A DNA stretch of 64,000 nucleotides from Rhizobium sp. GN54 (GTDB taxonomy: Bacteria; Pseudomonadota; Alphaproteobacteria; Rhizobiales; Rhizobiaceae), in assembly GCF_021026345.1 (NCBI RefSeq), contig NZ_JAJNCZ010000002.1, positions 248,001 through 312,000 of the forward strand, written 5' to 3'. Of this stretch, positions 24,372 to 33,465 are shown one piece after another. The translations under genes were made by a program, and so were the position numbers. A model generated the notes under the pieces. It saw nothing but the letters and a program-made list of their open reading frames with translations. It was not told the DNA's origin and did no database searches. The first letter of the stretch is position 1, and each line of letters opens with the position of its first letter.

Positions 24372-25466
24372 TCAGGTGCGGTCGGCGACGAAGCGGGCGA
24401 TCAGCGGGCCGATCAGCGTGATGATCACCAGCCGCGCCGTCTGCAGGGCCATGACGAAGGAGAGATCGACATTGCTGGAGGCGGCGATGACGGCAATGGA
24501 ATCGAGGCCGCCGGGGCTGGTGGCGAGATAGGCGGTCATCGGATCGATCCCGAGCCAGATCACCAGCAGGTAGGCGAGCAGGCCGGAGAAGGCCAGGAGC
24601 ACGACGATCGAGACGACGGTGGGGACGAAGGCGCGGCGGGCGTGCAGCAGGATCGAGCGCGTGAAGCCGAGCCCGATGCTCCAGCCGAGCAGCGCGAAGG
24701 CGGTCGCCAATAGCCAGGGCGGCAGCTCGACATGGATCGTCCCGGTCAGGCTCAGCAGGGCGCCGACGCCGAAAGGCGTCAGGAAGCTGCCGGCCGGTAT
24801 CCGCAGGAGCCGGCCGAGAATGCCGGCGCCGACGCCGATGCCAAGCGTCAGCGCGAAGGCCTGGAGATCGAACGGGCCGAAGAACGGCAGGCGCTCGGCC
24901 ATCGCCTGGTGGCCGCCGAAATGGCCGATCAGCGTGGCGAGGGTGGCGACGAACACCACCCGCAGATATTGCATGAAGGCGACGAGGCGGATGTCGGCGC
25001 CGTAGGCGCCGCCCATGACGAGCATGGTCGACGCCGCACCGGCCGACGACCCCCAGATCGCCGTCGTTCCCGGGAGGATGCCCATGCGGGCGATCACCCA
25101 GCCGCTCAGCGTGCTCATCGCGATCACCGAAAGCACGATCGCCAGGAAGATGGGCCAGCGGCTGAGGAAGGTGTCGATCAGGTTCGGCGACACCATGCCG
25201 GCGATCATCATGGCCAGCACGACCTGCACGCCGAAGAAGCAGACGCGCGGCAGCCGGATCGTGCCGCCGTTGATCGCGACGACGACGCCTGCGAACATCG
25301 GGCCCATCATCAGCCCGGCGGGGATGCCGGCGATCTCGAAGAACACCGCAAGCGGAGCGGAAAGGACGAACAGGACCAGCCATTGCACGGGTTTGCGAAG
25401 CAGGCCGATTCCGGATCGGGCTTCAGGGTCATCCGGATGCTGGGACTTGTCTTTCACAGGGGGCAT
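24372..25466 (-). CDS. AbrB family membrane protein (ammonia monooxygenase-like annotation)
   Basis: This 364-residue polytopic inner-membrane protein has about ten hydrophobic segments. It contains the duplicated AbrB-type pattern: AGIPAGLMMGPMFAGVVVAI in the first half and IPAGSFLTPFGVGALLSLTG in the second. The sequence PGTTAIWGSSAGAASTMLVM and the terminal TSPGGLDSIAVIAASSNVDL are also characteristic of the family, whose members are often annotated as AbrB transcriptional regulators although they are membrane proteins. The transport substrate is unknown. An ATG at 25466 is chosen; a TTG at 25526 would add a 20-residue unrelated extension. Confidence 0.85.
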   Translation of the reverse strand: MPPVKDKSQHPDDPEARSGIGLLRKPVQWLVLFVLSAPLAVFFEIAGIPAGLMMGPMFAGVVVAINGGTIRLPRVCFFGVQVVLAMMIAGMVSPNLIDTFLSRWPIFLAIVLSVIAMSTLSGWVIARMGILPGTTAIWGSSAGAASTMLVMGGAYGADIRLVAFMQYLRVVFVATLATLIGHFGGHQAMAERLPFFGPFDLQAFALTLGIGVGAGILGRLLRIPAGSFLTPFGVGALLSLTGTIHVELPPWLLATAFALLGWSIGLGFTRSILLHARRAFVPTVVSIVVLLAFSGLLAYLLVIWLGIDPMTAYLATSPGGLDSIAVIAASSNVDLSFVMALQTARLVIITLIGPLIARFVADRT

Positions 25467-25663
25467 TCCACGATGCAGATGTCGATCGCGACAATCATGG
25501 CGTCTCCTTACGAACAAATGCTGCAACGCGCCATTGAAAAATGCAGCATGCAGGGGCTGGGTGACGTGCGGGAACTGTCCTCATAGCCCGGAATGCCGGT
25601 CCCGTTCATGACGAGGTACCGCTTTTCCTTGCGTCCGAGGGTCGAATCCTGCCAAGTCGGCGC

Positions 25664-26791
25664 ATGGAATTCGCACCGCAACAGGATGAGGCACTCAAGG
25701 CCGTCTCGCGCTGGCTGAAGGAAGGGCGCTCGCCGCTGTTCCGCCTGTTCGGCTATGCAGGCACGGGCAAGACGACGCTCGCCCGCCATTTCGCCGAGCA
25801 TGTCGACGGGGAGGTGCTGTTCGCCGCTTTCACCGGCAAGGCCGCCCAGGTGCTGCGCTCGAAGGGGGCCAGCAACGCCCGGACGATCCATTCGCTGATC
25901 TACCGTCCCCGCGGCGAGGAGGAGGTCTCCGACGAGGAGACCGGCAAGACGTCGATCGCGCCGATGTTCTCGATCAACCGCCAGAGCCCGGTCGCGAAGG
26001 CGGCGCTGATCATCGTCGACGAATGCTCCATGGTGGACGAGGCGCTCGGCAAGGACCTGATGAGCTTCGGGACGCCCATCCTCGTGCTCGGCGATCCCGG
26101 CCAGCTGCCGCCGGTTTCGGGAGGCGGCTTCTTCACCAGCCAGGAACCGGATTTCCTTCTGACCGACATTCACCGCCAGGCCCGCGACAATCCGATCATC
26201 CAGCTCGCCATGCATGTGCGCGAAGGCAAGGAGATCATGCACGGCGACTGGGGCACCGCCAAGGTGATCGGGAAGGGGGACGTGACCCAGCCGCTCGTGC
26301 TCGACGCCGACCAGGTCCTGGTCGGAACCAACAGGACACGGCGGCGCTACAACGTCCGCCTCCGCGAATTGAAGGGCTTTACGACGGAGTATCCGCAATC
26401 GGGCGACAAGCTCGTCTGCCTGCGCAACGACCCGGCCAAGGGCCTTCTGAACGGATCGCTCTGGCAGGTGATGACCTCGTCCAAGGAGACGGTGAAGCCG
26501 GGCATCAACCTGATGATCCGGCCCGAGGACGACGACATGGACAGGGGGGCTGCGAAGATCAAGCTCCTGAAGGCCGCCTTTGAGAATCTCGAGGAAGAGA
26601 TCCCCTGGTCGACGCGCAAGCGCTATGACGAGTTCGACTACGGATATGCGCTCACCGTCCACAAGGCGCAGGGTTCGCAGTGGGACAATGTGGTGCTGTT
26701 CGACGAGAGCTGGGCGTTCCGCGATACGCGCGAACGCTGGCTCTATACGGCGATCACGCGCGCGGCGGAGACGCTGACCATCGTGCGCTGA
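25664..26791 (+). CDS. AAA family ATPase, RecD/Pif1-like superfamily 1 helicase
   Basis: This 375-residue helicase-like ATPase starts MEFAPQQDEALKAVSRWLKE. It has Walker A LFGYAGTGKTTLARHFAEHV near residue 30, LFAAFTGKAAQVLRSKG, Walker B LIIVDECSMVDEALGKDL near residue 110 and motif III VLGDPGQLPPVSGGGFF. The C-terminal UvrD-like motifs are YALTVHKAQGSQWDNVVLFD and RWLYTAITRAAETLTIVR. It is a compact protein without the N-terminal extension of RecD2. It probably acts in DNA repair or replication; its partner is not visible. It is divergent from the AbrB gene and convergent with the MerR-LuxR gene. Confidence 0.93.
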   Translation: MEFAPQQDEALKAVSRWLKEGRSPLFRLFGYAGTGKTTLARHFAEHVDGEVLFAAFTGKAAQVLRSKGASNARTIHSLIYRPRGEEEVSDEETGKTSIAPMFSINRQSPVAKAALIIVDECSMVDEALGKDLMSFGTPILVLGDPGQLPPVSGGGFFTSQEPDFLLTDIHRQARDNPIIQLAMHVREGKEIMHGDWGTAKVIGKGDVTQPLVLDADQVLVGTNRTRRRYNVRLRELKGFTTEYPQSGDKLVCLRNDPAKGLLNGSLWQVMTSSKETVKPGINLMIRPEDDDMDRGAAKIKLLKAAFENLEEEIPWSTRKRYDEFDYGYALTVHKAQGSQWDNVVLFDESWAFRDTRERWLYTAITRAAETLTIVR

Positions 26792-26841
26792 CGGCGCCTG
26801 AGAAAGGTGCAGGCCGAGCTGTCGCGCGGCAGGCTCTTCGA

Positions 26842-27531
26842 TCAGTGCCCGATGATGCCGAGAAGCACCGCCTTCGCCACCGCCTGAAAGCGGTTGTTGC
26901 TGGCGAACTTGCGGATGATCTCCTTCTCCATCCCCTGCACCTGGCCGGGATCGACCTCCAGCGCACGGGCGATCCGGGTGGTCGGATAACCCTCGGCCAT
27001 CAGCGTCAAGCACCGCAGTTCCTGGTCCGACAGCGCTTCCGGGCGGGTGTTGTCGTTCAGCTCGATTTCCTGGCCGGCGCTGAATTCGAGCATCTCGCCG
27101 ATCTGCTGCATCTGGCGGCGGATCGTCGACTGTTGCGCGGTCAGTTCGCGCTTGCGGGCGATCATGGCGCCGCGGAAGATGGCGTCCGCCTCCTGCTGGC
27201 TGCCGGCGTCGCAAAGCGCCTCGAGAAGCTCCTGGATCGCAGCCACCGGCATGCCGGTCTCGCGGCAGGTGTTGACCACCGCCATCTGCTGGATCTCCTG
27301 CGGGCCGTAGACGCGCATGGGCCCGACGCGCGTGGCGCTGAGCAGGCCCTTTTCCTCGTAGAAGTGCAGCGTCCGGTGGGTGACCCCGAAGGCGTTTGCC
27401 ATGTCGGCAATGGCGAGCCGGCCTTCCGGCAGGTCCTCCGGCAGGGGGGCGGACGGCAGGAAGCGAATGGCACGTTCACCGGCGGCAGTGGTCTTTCTGG
27501 TTTCGCTGATCGTCACGGCAACCACCCGCAT
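26842..27531 (-). CDS. MerR family regulator with C-terminal LuxR-type HTH
   Basis: This 229-residue regulator begins with about 25 residues of tail, then the MerR DNA-binding domain LAIADMANAFGVTHRTLHFY and EEKGLLSATRVGPMRVYGPQ, and a helical region that forms the MerR coiled coil (ARKRELTAQQSTIRRQMQQI). The last 60 residues resemble the LuxR/GerE helix-turn-helix: ALSDQELRCLTLMAEGYPTT, RIARALEVDPGQVQGMEKEI and IRKFASNNRFQAVAKAVLLG. Two DNA-binding domains in one chain is unusual. The ATG at 27529-27531 is chosen; an in-frame ATG eight codons upstream (27555) is also possible. Its target genes are unknown; a candidate palindrome lies at 27688-27701. Confidence 0.8.
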   Translation of the reverse strand: MRVVAVTISETRKTTAAGERAIRFLPSAPLPEDLPEGRLAIADMANAFGVTHRTLHFYEEKGLLSATRVGPMRVYGPQEIQQMAVVNTCRETGMPVAAIQELLEALCDAGSQQEADAIFRGAMIARKRELTAQQSTIRRQMQQIGEMLEFSAGQEIELNDNTRPEALSDQELRCLTLMAEGYPTTRIARALEVDPGQVQGMEKEIIRKFASNNRFQAVAKAVLLGIIGH

Positions 27532-27687
27532 GAAAGTGTCGACATTAGCACACATCCCTCGCTGTTCGCAGGTTCGAGCGCCAAGATGTGCGACATTTCC
27601 CGAACCCGCGCTCCATTCCCCTGTTCCGGAGCGCACGTGGCGAATCCGGGCAAAAAAGACTAGCGCTGGGTGGAGTGGTTTGAATAC

Positions 27688-27701
27688 CCCTATATCTAGG
27701 G
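27688..27701. promoter_or_regulatory. candidate operator palindrome
   Basis: CCCTA (27688-27692), TATC and TAGGG (27697-27701) form a short symmetric site, about 160 nt upstream of the MerR-LuxR gene and 27 nt beyond the stop of the neighbouring gene. The AT-rich centre is unusual in this GC-rich region. It could bind the MerR-LuxR protein or another regulator. This is only a pattern. Confidence 0.25.
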
Positions 27702-27727
27702 ATGTATCCAAAACGGCGCCGGGCTCT

Positions 27728-28903
27728 TCAGAGCGCGCGGGCCAGGGGCGGGAGCCTGTCCGTGGAGGGCTGGTCGGTCGTCTCCGGGCCCGTCGAGGCC
27801 TGCATCAGGGGAAGATGCAGGCAGTCGGAACCGGGCTCGCGCCGGCGGTCGGCTTCCTGCAGACAGCGCATCGTCGGGCTGGCGGCGCCGAGCCGCTGCG
27901 CATGGAGATAGATGCGGCCGTTCGCCGACAGGATGCGGCCGGCAAAGGTGAAGGCCTCGTAGCTGATCGTGGCCTCGTTCAGGTCTGCGGCGCGGAATTG
28001 CTCGGCATGCACCGTCAGGCCGCTCTGGGCATGGATGAGCCGCGCATACATCGTCTCGCCATTGCCCTGCGCCTCGATGCGGATCCGGTAGGCGAGCGGG
28101 TCGCCGTCGCCGCTCTTGCGGCTGTCGCCAAGCTGGACGGTCCTGTAATAGCCGATCGCCTTCTCTATGGCGTCGGCGAGCTGGCGGCAGATGCCGGTTC
28201 CCGGCCAGCAGCGTTCGATACCGACGACCGGAATCCGGCCGCCGAGGCCGATGGTGGCGCGTGCCTTCTCGACATGGATGCGGGTATTCGCAATCGCAGT
28301 AATCGCCACGCCGGAATGCGGGGCCGGGGCGAGCAGCAGCATCGGCAGGAGCGTGAACAAAGCGAGGTGCGAGGATATGGGGGCGGGCCGCCAGGTGCCG
28401 CGCGTGAGATTTCGCCGCCTGCGGGCCTGTGGCACCGGATCGGGCGCGGGAGCGGCGGCTGCGGCCAGGCTCGCGCCGGCCTGTGAAGGGCTGCGTCTTT
28501 CCCAGGCGATCTGCGGGGCGTAGCTGCCGAGCGGAATGCGGATGCGCAGCGGCGCGCGCGCGCCCTCCACGTCATAATACTGATCGAGCAGCTTCCTGAG
28601 CTTGCCGGCCTGAACGCGGACGATCGGATCGCTGCCGGCGTCGAAGCCGACGGGTCGGCCGAACACGTCGATGCCGATCGTATAGCCCTTCAACTGGCCG
28701 GCCTTGCCGGCGAGGGCGCATTCGACGACATAGTCGAGAAAAGCGCGCAGACGCCCGGAGCGCGCGAAGGTCCTGCTGGAGAGGATCTCGTCCACGTGCG
28801 CCCTGATGACAGCCGCCTGCGCTGCGCTGTTCAATGCCAATGTCCCGTTGCGATCATCCCTGATCGTCCGCCCCGCATGTTCCCCAAGGTGATCAAGGCT
28901 CAC
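27728..28903 (-). CDS. uncharacterised protein with cyclase-associated DNA-binding-like N-terminal domain
   Basis: This is a 391-residue protein starting from a GTG. Residues about 30-130 (AHVDEILSSRTFARSGRLRA, FLDYVVECALAG, KGYTIGIDVFGRPVGFDAGS and DPIVRVQAGKLRKLLDQYYD) match a domain seen at the N-terminus of many rhizobial proteins annotated as adenylate cyclase or TPR proteins. A Pro/Ala/Arg-rich stretch then leads to one hydrophobic segment (SHLALFTLLPMLLLAPAP, about 195-212). The C-terminal 170 residues contain VVGIERCWPGTGICRQLADA and may be a periplasmic sensor domain. No cyclase or catalytic motif is visible. It may be a membrane-bound regulator, but that is inference. Confidence 0.7.
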   Translation of the reverse strand: MSLDHLGEHAGRTIRDDRNGTLALNSAAQAAVIRAHVDEILSSRTFARSGRLRAFLDYVVECALAGKAGQLKGYTIGIDVFGRPVGFDAGSDPIVRVQAGKLRKLLDQYYDVEGARAPLRIRIPLGSYAPQIAWERRSPSQAGASLAAAAAPAPDPVPQARRRRNLTRGTWRPAPISSHLALFTLLPMLLLAPAPHSGVAITAIANTRIHVEKARATIGLGGRIPVVGIERCWPGTGICRQLADAIEKAIGYYRTVQLGDSRKSGDGDPLAYRIRIEAQGNGETMYARLIHAQSGLTVHAEQFRAADLNEATISYEAFTFAGRILSANGRIYLHAQRLGAASPTMRCLQEADRRREPGSDCLHLPLMQASTGPETTDQPSTDRLPPLARAL

Positions 28904-29106
28904 CTTTCGCCAGCTTGGGACCCTACCGTTGATTCTGATAGGGCGGCAAGCGGCCGGCAGCCGAAAATCACACGTTATTGCGGTCCCGCAGGGTCGGCGT
29001 CGCCACGCTTGCGCTTCAGGAGAGGTGCGCGGGGCCGGATCGGCCCGATTGAACGACGGGCGGCAACAGGCTAGAGCTTGTCGAAGACAACGGGAAAGAT
29101 ACTGCG

Positions 29107-29859
29107 ATGCCTGCGAAACTGTCGGTCAATCTGAATGCGATCGCGATGCTGCGCAACCGCCGGGACCTGCCGTGGCCGAGCGTTCCGGGCCTCGGAAAGA
29201 TCGCGCTCGCGGCCGGCGCCAGCGGGCTGACGGTGCATCCGCGGCCGGACCAGCGGCACATCCGCTTCACCGATCTCGGGCCGATCCGCTCGCTGATCGA
29301 CAGCGCGTTTCCGGAGGCCGAATTCAACATGGAGGGCTATCCGGAGGAGGGCTTCCTGCGTCTCATCGAGGAGCACCGTCCCGAACAGGTGACGCTCGTG
29401 CCGGACGATCCCGCGCAGGCGACCTCCGATCACGGCTGGGATTTCCGCAAGGACCGCGGCCTGCTGGAGAAGGTGGTCGGCCGGCTCAAGGGGCTGGGCC
29501 TGCGCGTCTCGCTGTTTGCCGACGCCGAGCCCGACCGCGAGGCGCTGACGATCGCCCGGGCCGTGGGCGCGGATCGCATCGAGCTCTATACCGGTCCGTA
29601 TGGTGGCTGCCATGACGATCCCGCCCGGGCGGCCTTGCTGGTCGAGGCGCTCGGCGCGACGGCCGATATCGCCTCCGAACTGGGCCTCGGCGTCAATGCC
29701 GGGCACGACCTGACCGTTGCCAACCTGCCGGCGCTCGCCGCCCGCATCCCGGCGCTCGCCGAGGTCTCCATCGGTCACGGGCTCACCGCCGATGCGCTGG
29801 AATACGGAATGGCCGAGACGGTACGGCGCTTCTGCCGAGCCTGCGGGCAGCCGGTCTAG
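29107..29859 (+). CDS. pdxJ: pyridoxine 5'-phosphate synthase
   Basis: It condenses 3-hydroxy-1-aminoacetone phosphate with 1-deoxyxylulose 5-phosphate to pyridoxine 5'-phosphate in vitamin B6 synthesis. The 250-residue TIM-barrel protein has [40 protein letters not shown] (phosphate and substrate site), [20 protein letters not shown] (the catalytic Glu region is shifted to P-D-D), [13 protein letters not shown], and [14 protein letters not shown] and [12 protein letters not shown] near the end. The conserved His residues in HPRPDQRHI and GHGL are visible. The ATG at 29107 precedes the core directly. It stands alone. Confidence 0.95.
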   Translation: MPAKLSVNLNAIAMLRNRRDLPWPSVPGLGKIALAAGASGLTVHPRPDQRHIRFTDLGPIRSLIDSAFPEAEFNMEGYPEEGFLRLIEEHRPEQVTLVPDDPAQATSDHGWDFRKDRGLLEKVVGRLKGLGLRVSLFADAEPDREALTIARAVGADRIELYTGPYGGCHDDPARAALLVEALGATADIASELGLGVNAGHDLTVANLPALAARIPALAEVSIGHGLTADALEYGMAETVRRFCRACGQPV

Positions 29860-29928
29860 CTTCTGCCCGATCCGGTTGCAGGCCGCGGCTGGCGCGGCCT
29901 GCGGGGGCAACATGCCGGGGCGTTCCTC

Positions 29929-30816
29929 TCAGGCCGTGAGCGCCTTGGCGTTCTCGGCGAGAAATGCGCCGAGACTCAGGGACTTGCGGCCCGTCAATTC
30001 CTCGACGTCGCCTGTCGCCATGGCGATCTTGCCTTCGCGCGTGTTGGTGTCGAAGGAGACGACGGTGGGCACCACGGCCTCCGGCAGTCCCGCGGCCTTC
30101 AGCCCTTCGGCGAGCTGTTCGTCGGTGACGTGGACGACCTGGAGCGGCCGGCCGGTTGCCCGCGACGCGGCTGCGGCGATTTCCTCGGTGGTGTGGGCCA
30201 CGGCCCCGGTGAGCGTGTAGATGCGGCTCTCCCCATCGGCGGCGAGCAGGCCGACGGCGATCGCCGCGCCGACGTCCCGGCGGGCGACATGGGCGATCCT
30301 GCCGTCGCCGGCGGCGCTGAACCACTGGCCGGCCTGCAGCGCATGTGGCAGGGCCATGAACAGGTTTTCCATATACCAGCCGTTGCGGAAGATCGTGTAG
30401 GGGACCCCGCTCGCCTTGATGGCGTTCTCCGTGCCGAGATGGTCGCCGGCGAAGGTGACCGCCGAATCGTCCGGCTGCGGCAACGAGGTGTAGAGAATGC
30501 GCTTTGCCCCGGCTTTGACCGCCGCCTCGACCGCGGCGACATGCTGGGCAAGGCGCTTGCCGGGTTCGCCCAGCGCATCGGTCGAGATGATCAGGACCCT
30601 GTCGGCGCCGGCGAATGCGGCCGGCAGCGATGCGGGATCGTCGAAATCGGCCTTGCGCACGGTAACACCCCTTGCGGCATAGTCGGCGAGCTTTGCGGGG
30701 TCGCGCGAGGCGGCGATAACCGAGGTCGGCGCCACCTTGCCCGATGCGAGAACCTGATCGAGCACGATGCGGCCGAGTTGGCCGGAGGCGCCGGTGATGA
30801 GGAGATTGTTCGACAT
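29929..30816 (-). CDS. NAD(P)H-binding SDR protein (QorB/NmrA-like quinone oxidoreductase)
   Basis: This 295-residue atypical SDR starts [20 protein letters not shown]. It has the NAD(P)H loop ITGASGQLG, then [40 protein letters not shown] and [17 protein letters not shown], as in QorB and related azoreductase/quinone reductases. The ATG at 30814-30816 is preferred; an in-frame ATG at 30894 adds a 26-residue unrelated stretch. It is divergent from an HxlR-type regulator at 30965, the arrangement of the qorB/qorR-like pairs that respond to electrophiles or quinones. The inducer is not known. Confidence 0.88.
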   Translation of the reverse strand: MSNNLLITGASGQLGRIVLDQVLASGKVAPTSVIAASRDPAKLADYAARGVTVRKADFDDPASLPAAFAGADRVLIISTDALGEPGKRLAQHVAAVEAAVKAGAKRILYTSLPQPDDSAVTFAGDHLGTENAIKASGVPYTIFRNGWYMENLFMALPHALQAGQWFSAAGDGRIAHVARRDVGAAIAVGLLAADGESRIYTLTGAVAHTTEEIAAAASRATGRPLQVVHVTDEQLAEGLKAAGLPEAVVPTVVSFDTNTREGKIAMATGDVEELTGRKSLSLGAFLAENAKALTA

Positions 30817-30964
30817 GGCTGCTTCCTTTCGTTGGCGTCCGGACGAAACGATGGTATCTGTCCGGAATATGGTCTCAAAAAGAGAGTGCGTCACTCATCG
30901 ACCAGGGGACGGACCTTGTAAAGGAGGCAGTTTTGGCTCCACTGGTTACCTGGAGGGAACCGCG

Positions 30965-31381
30965 ATGAACAAGATTGCGAGCAGGATCGAGGGCGAGAGG
31001 GTGCTCGTCATCGACGGCGTGGCCATGTCGATGGACGATTGCCCGGTCCGCGACGTGCTCGACCATATCGGCGGAAAATGGAACTCGCTGATGCTTCTGG
31101 CGCTCGCCGACGGGCCGATGCGCTTTTCGCAATTGCGCCGCTTCATCCCCGACATCTCGCAGCGGATGCTGACGCAGACGCTGCGCGACCTGCAGCGCGA
31201 CGGCTATCTGGTTCGCACGGTCTATCCGACGCTCCCGCCCAGCGTCGAATACCGGCTAACCGATCTCGGGCATTCGCTGCTGACGCCGGTGCGGGGGCTG
31301 GTGCAGTGGTCGCAGGCCAATCACGCCACAATCCGGCAGGCTCGCAGCGCCTATGACGCGCAGGACGGCAAGGGACGCTAG
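30965..31381 (+). CDS. HxlR family transcriptional regulator (QorR-like)
   Basis: This 138-residue winged-helix regulator starts [20 protein letters not shown]. It has the HxlR core [60 protein letters not shown], and [20 protein letters not shown]. The single Cys in [13 protein letters not shown] is the position used in the YodB/QorR group to sense quinones and diamide. The ATG has GGAGGGAACCGCG upstream. It is divergent from the SDR quinone reductase gene with 148 nt between starts, which fits control of that gene. The next gene, ndh, is 139 nt downstream in the same direction. Confidence 0.9.
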   Translation: MNKIASRIEGERVLVIDGVAMSMDDCPVRDVLDHIGGKWNSLMLLALADGPMRFSQLRRFIPDISQRMLTQTLRDLQRDGYLVRTVYPTLPPSVEYRLTDLGHSLLTPVRGLVQWSQANHATIRQARSAYDAQDGKGR

Positions 31382-31520
31382 AACCTTGTGACGACTGCCT
31401 GTGACGCGTGCCGGCAGCGCAGGGCACGCATGTCGAGACGGCCATTGTGCGCCTCCCGCCGAATGCCCAGATTGTAGGGCGCGCACGCACGGTCCGACAT
31501 GAACGAAACAGGATAAAGCC

Positions 31521-32843
31521 ATGCAAAGCCTTCATCATCTGGTCGTCGTCGGTGGCGGCTTCGGCGGCCTTCAGCTCGTCAATGCCCTGAAGGGCGCGCC
31601 CGTCCGGATCACGCTGATCGACCGCAGGAACCATCACCTGTTCCAGCCGCTGCTCTACCAGGTCGCGACCACGGTGCTGGCGACGTCGGAGGTCGCCTGG
31701 CCGATCCGGCATCTCTATCGCAACCGTCCGGAGGTCACGACGCTGCTTGACCAGGTGGTCGGCGTCGATCCGGCCGCGAAGACGGTCAGCCTCGCCAGCG
31801 GCGGCGCCGTCGCCTACGATACGCTCGTGCTCGCGACCGGCGCGACGCATGCCTATTTCGGCCATGACGAATGGGAGCCGTACGCGCCAGGCCTGAAGAC
31901 GCTGGAGGATGCGACGACGATCCGGCGCCGGCTGCTGCTCGCCTTCGAACGCGCCGAACTTTCGACCGATGCCGCCGAGCGCGCGGCACTCTTGACCTTC
32001 GTGATCATCGGCGCCGGCCCGACGGGCGTGGAACTCGCCGGCATCATCGCCGAACTCGCGCAGCGCACGCTGCCCGGCGAGTTCCGCCATGTCGACACCC
32101 GGCAGGCCAGGGTCATGCTGGTGGAGGCCGGCCCGCGCATCCTCGCCGGCTTCGGCGAGCCCTTGTCCGACTATGCGCGCCGCTCGCTGGAGAAGCTGGG
32201 CGTGGAGGTGCGCACCGGCGTGCCGGTGACATCGTGCACGGCGGACGGCGTGACGATCGGTGATGCCTTCGTGCCCGCGCGCACGATCGTCTGGGCCGCA
32301 GGCGTGCAGGCCTCGCCGGCGGCGCGCTGGCTCGGCATTCCCGCCGACAGGGCAGGGCGGGCGATCGTGTCGCCGGACCTGTCGGCGCCCGGCCTGCCGG
32401 ACGTCTTCGTGATCGGCGACACGGCCGCGGTGACGCAGGAGGGCGGAAAGCCGGTGCCGGGGATTGCGCCGGCGGCCAAGCAGCAGGGTGCCTATCTCGC
32501 CCGCCTGATCCGGGCGCGGCTCGCCGGCAAGCCTTCGCCGGGGCCGTTCCGCTATCGCCACCAGGGCAGCCTGGCCACGATCGGCCGGCGTGCCGCCATC
32601 ATCGAACTCGGCCGTTTCAGGATGAAGGGCGCATTGGCCTGGTGGCTCTGGGGCATCGCCCACATCTATTTCCTGATCGGAACGCGCAGCCGCTTCGCCG
32701 TCGCCTGGAGCTGGCTGTGGACCTACCTGAGCGGCCAGCACAGCGCCCGCCTGATCACGCAGAGGGAGACGATCCCCGAGCGCGAGGCCCACAGGCCCGT
32801 GGCCGAAGGACCGACTTCCCGCGACCGGGAGGCGGCCGGCTGA
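31521..32843 (+). CDS. ndh: type II NADH dehydrogenase (NDH-2)
   Basis: This 440-residue FAD enzyme oxidises NADH and reduces quinone at the inner face of the membrane without pumping protons. Visible motifs are the FAD-binding HHLVVVGGGFGGLQLVNALK, the quinone-region segment FQPLLYQVATTVLATSEVAW, the NADH loop FVIIGAGPTGVELAGIIAEL and the second FAD motif GLPDVFVIGDTAAV. The C-terminal hydrophobic and amphipathic stretch LAWWLWGIAHIYFLIGTRSR is the membrane anchor. It is downstream of a quinone-sensing regulator and a quinone reductase, so a shared quinone or redox theme is possible. A bidirectional terminator follows. Confidence 0.93.
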   Translation: MQSLHHLVVVGGGFGGLQLVNALKGAPVRITLIDRRNHHLFQPLLYQVATTVLATSEVAWPIRHLYRNRPEVTTLLDQVVGVDPAAKTVSLASGGAVAYDTLVLATGATHAYFGHDEWEPYAPGLKTLEDATTIRRRLLLAFERAELSTDAAERAALLTFVIIGAGPTGVELAGIIAELAQRTLPGEFRHVDTRQARVMLVEAGPRILAGFGEPLSDYARRSLEKLGVEVRTGVPVTSCTADGVTIGDAFVPARTIVWAAGVQASPAARWLGIPADRAGRAIVSPDLSAPGLPDVFVIGDTAAVTQEGGKPVPGIAPAAKQQGAYLARLIRARLAGKPSPGPFRYRHQGSLATIGRRAAIIELGRFRMKGALAWWLWGIAHIYFLIGTRSRFAVAWSWLWTYLSGQHSARLITQRETIPEREAHRPVAEGPTSRDREAAG

Positions 32844-32874
32844 GGCATTGTCCCGGCAAAATCCACCAACGAAA

Positions 32875-32898
32875 AAAGGCCGGCGATTGCCGGCCTTT
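32875..32898. terminator. bidirectional intrinsic terminator between ndh and cspA
   Basis: AAAGGCCGGC, loop GATT and GCCGGCCTTT form a perfect ten-pair stem including the A/T ends. On the minus strand six T residues follow (A run at 32872-32877), ending the cspA transcript; on the plus strand TTT ends ndh. It lies in the convergent gap, 32 nt after ndh and 57 nt after cspA. Confidence 0.85.
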
Positions 32899-32954
32899 CC
32901 TCTGATCCCTGTCGCTGCAGCCACAGGCGTGACTGCCGGCGGAACCGGCTATGC

Positions 32955-33164
32955 TCAGGCTGCCTGCAGCTGGTCTGCAGACATCTTGCCCGACTTGCGA
33001 TCGCGGACGAGCTCGTAGCTGACCTTCTGGCCTTCGTCGAGGCCTGCGAGGCCTGCGCGCTGTACGGCCGAGATGTGCACGAATACATCCGGTTCACCAT
33101 TGTCGGGAGCGATGAAGCCGTAGCCCTTGGTGGTGTTGAACCATTTAACGGTACCTGTTGCCAT
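32955..33164 (-). CDS. cspA: cold-shock protein (CspA family)
   Basis: This 69-residue single-domain RNA chaperone of the CspA family has the RNP1 motif [11 protein letters not shown] and the RNP2 motif [20 protein letters not shown], within the start [20 protein letters not shown]. It is short and complete, with typical size. A candidate 5' region of about 300 nt upstream holds no other gene, fitting the long 5' leaders of cold-shock genes. Whether this copy is cold-induced cannot be told here, since rhizobia have several csp genes. Confidence 0.96.
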   Translation of the reverse strand: MATGTVKWFNTTKGYGFIAPDNGEPDVFVHISAVQRAGLAGLDEGQKVSYELVRDRKSGKMSADQLQAA

Positions 33165-33465
33165 GACGAAACCCTTTTTTCTCCGGCGTCTTTTAGGTGG
33201 ATACCCGGCCTTTGAGCCGAAAATCCGGTCTTAGTCGAATTTGAAGGGGAAGTTCGTCAAACTGCGCCGGAGCGCAAAAGCAAAAGTCGTCGTTCAAATC
33301 TCGATGCGGCGCAAGATAAGTGCTTCGCCCGATGAGGTCAAGATATGCTGCAAGGCTGCCATCCGTCCCAAATCGGCACGTGAAACCGCCTTTCAAGCGG
33401 CGCCGCGGCGGCAATTGCCGCGCCCGGCAGGAGCGCGGCGACCGTGTCGATGGCGGACGCAGCCC
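33165..33465. other. gap upstream of cspA, no gene
   Basis: About 300 nt lie between the cspA start and the next gene's stop. The stretch is less GC-rich near cspA (CCCTTTTTTCTCC right before the start region) and holds no convincing gene; a short minus-strand reading frame at 33193-33414 has arginine-rich composition and no ribosome binding site. It probably carries the cspA promoter and leader, though no specific sites are claimed. Confidence 0.5.

Noticed and set aside
24372-25466. AbrB family gene as a DNA-binding transcription regulator
   Set aside because: The protein has about ten membrane segments and no DNA-binding domain; the family name is misleading.
33193-33414. Possible 73-codon gene upstream of cspA on the minus strand
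   Set aside because: Arginine-rich start, no ribosome binding site and overlap with the expected cspA promoter and leader region.
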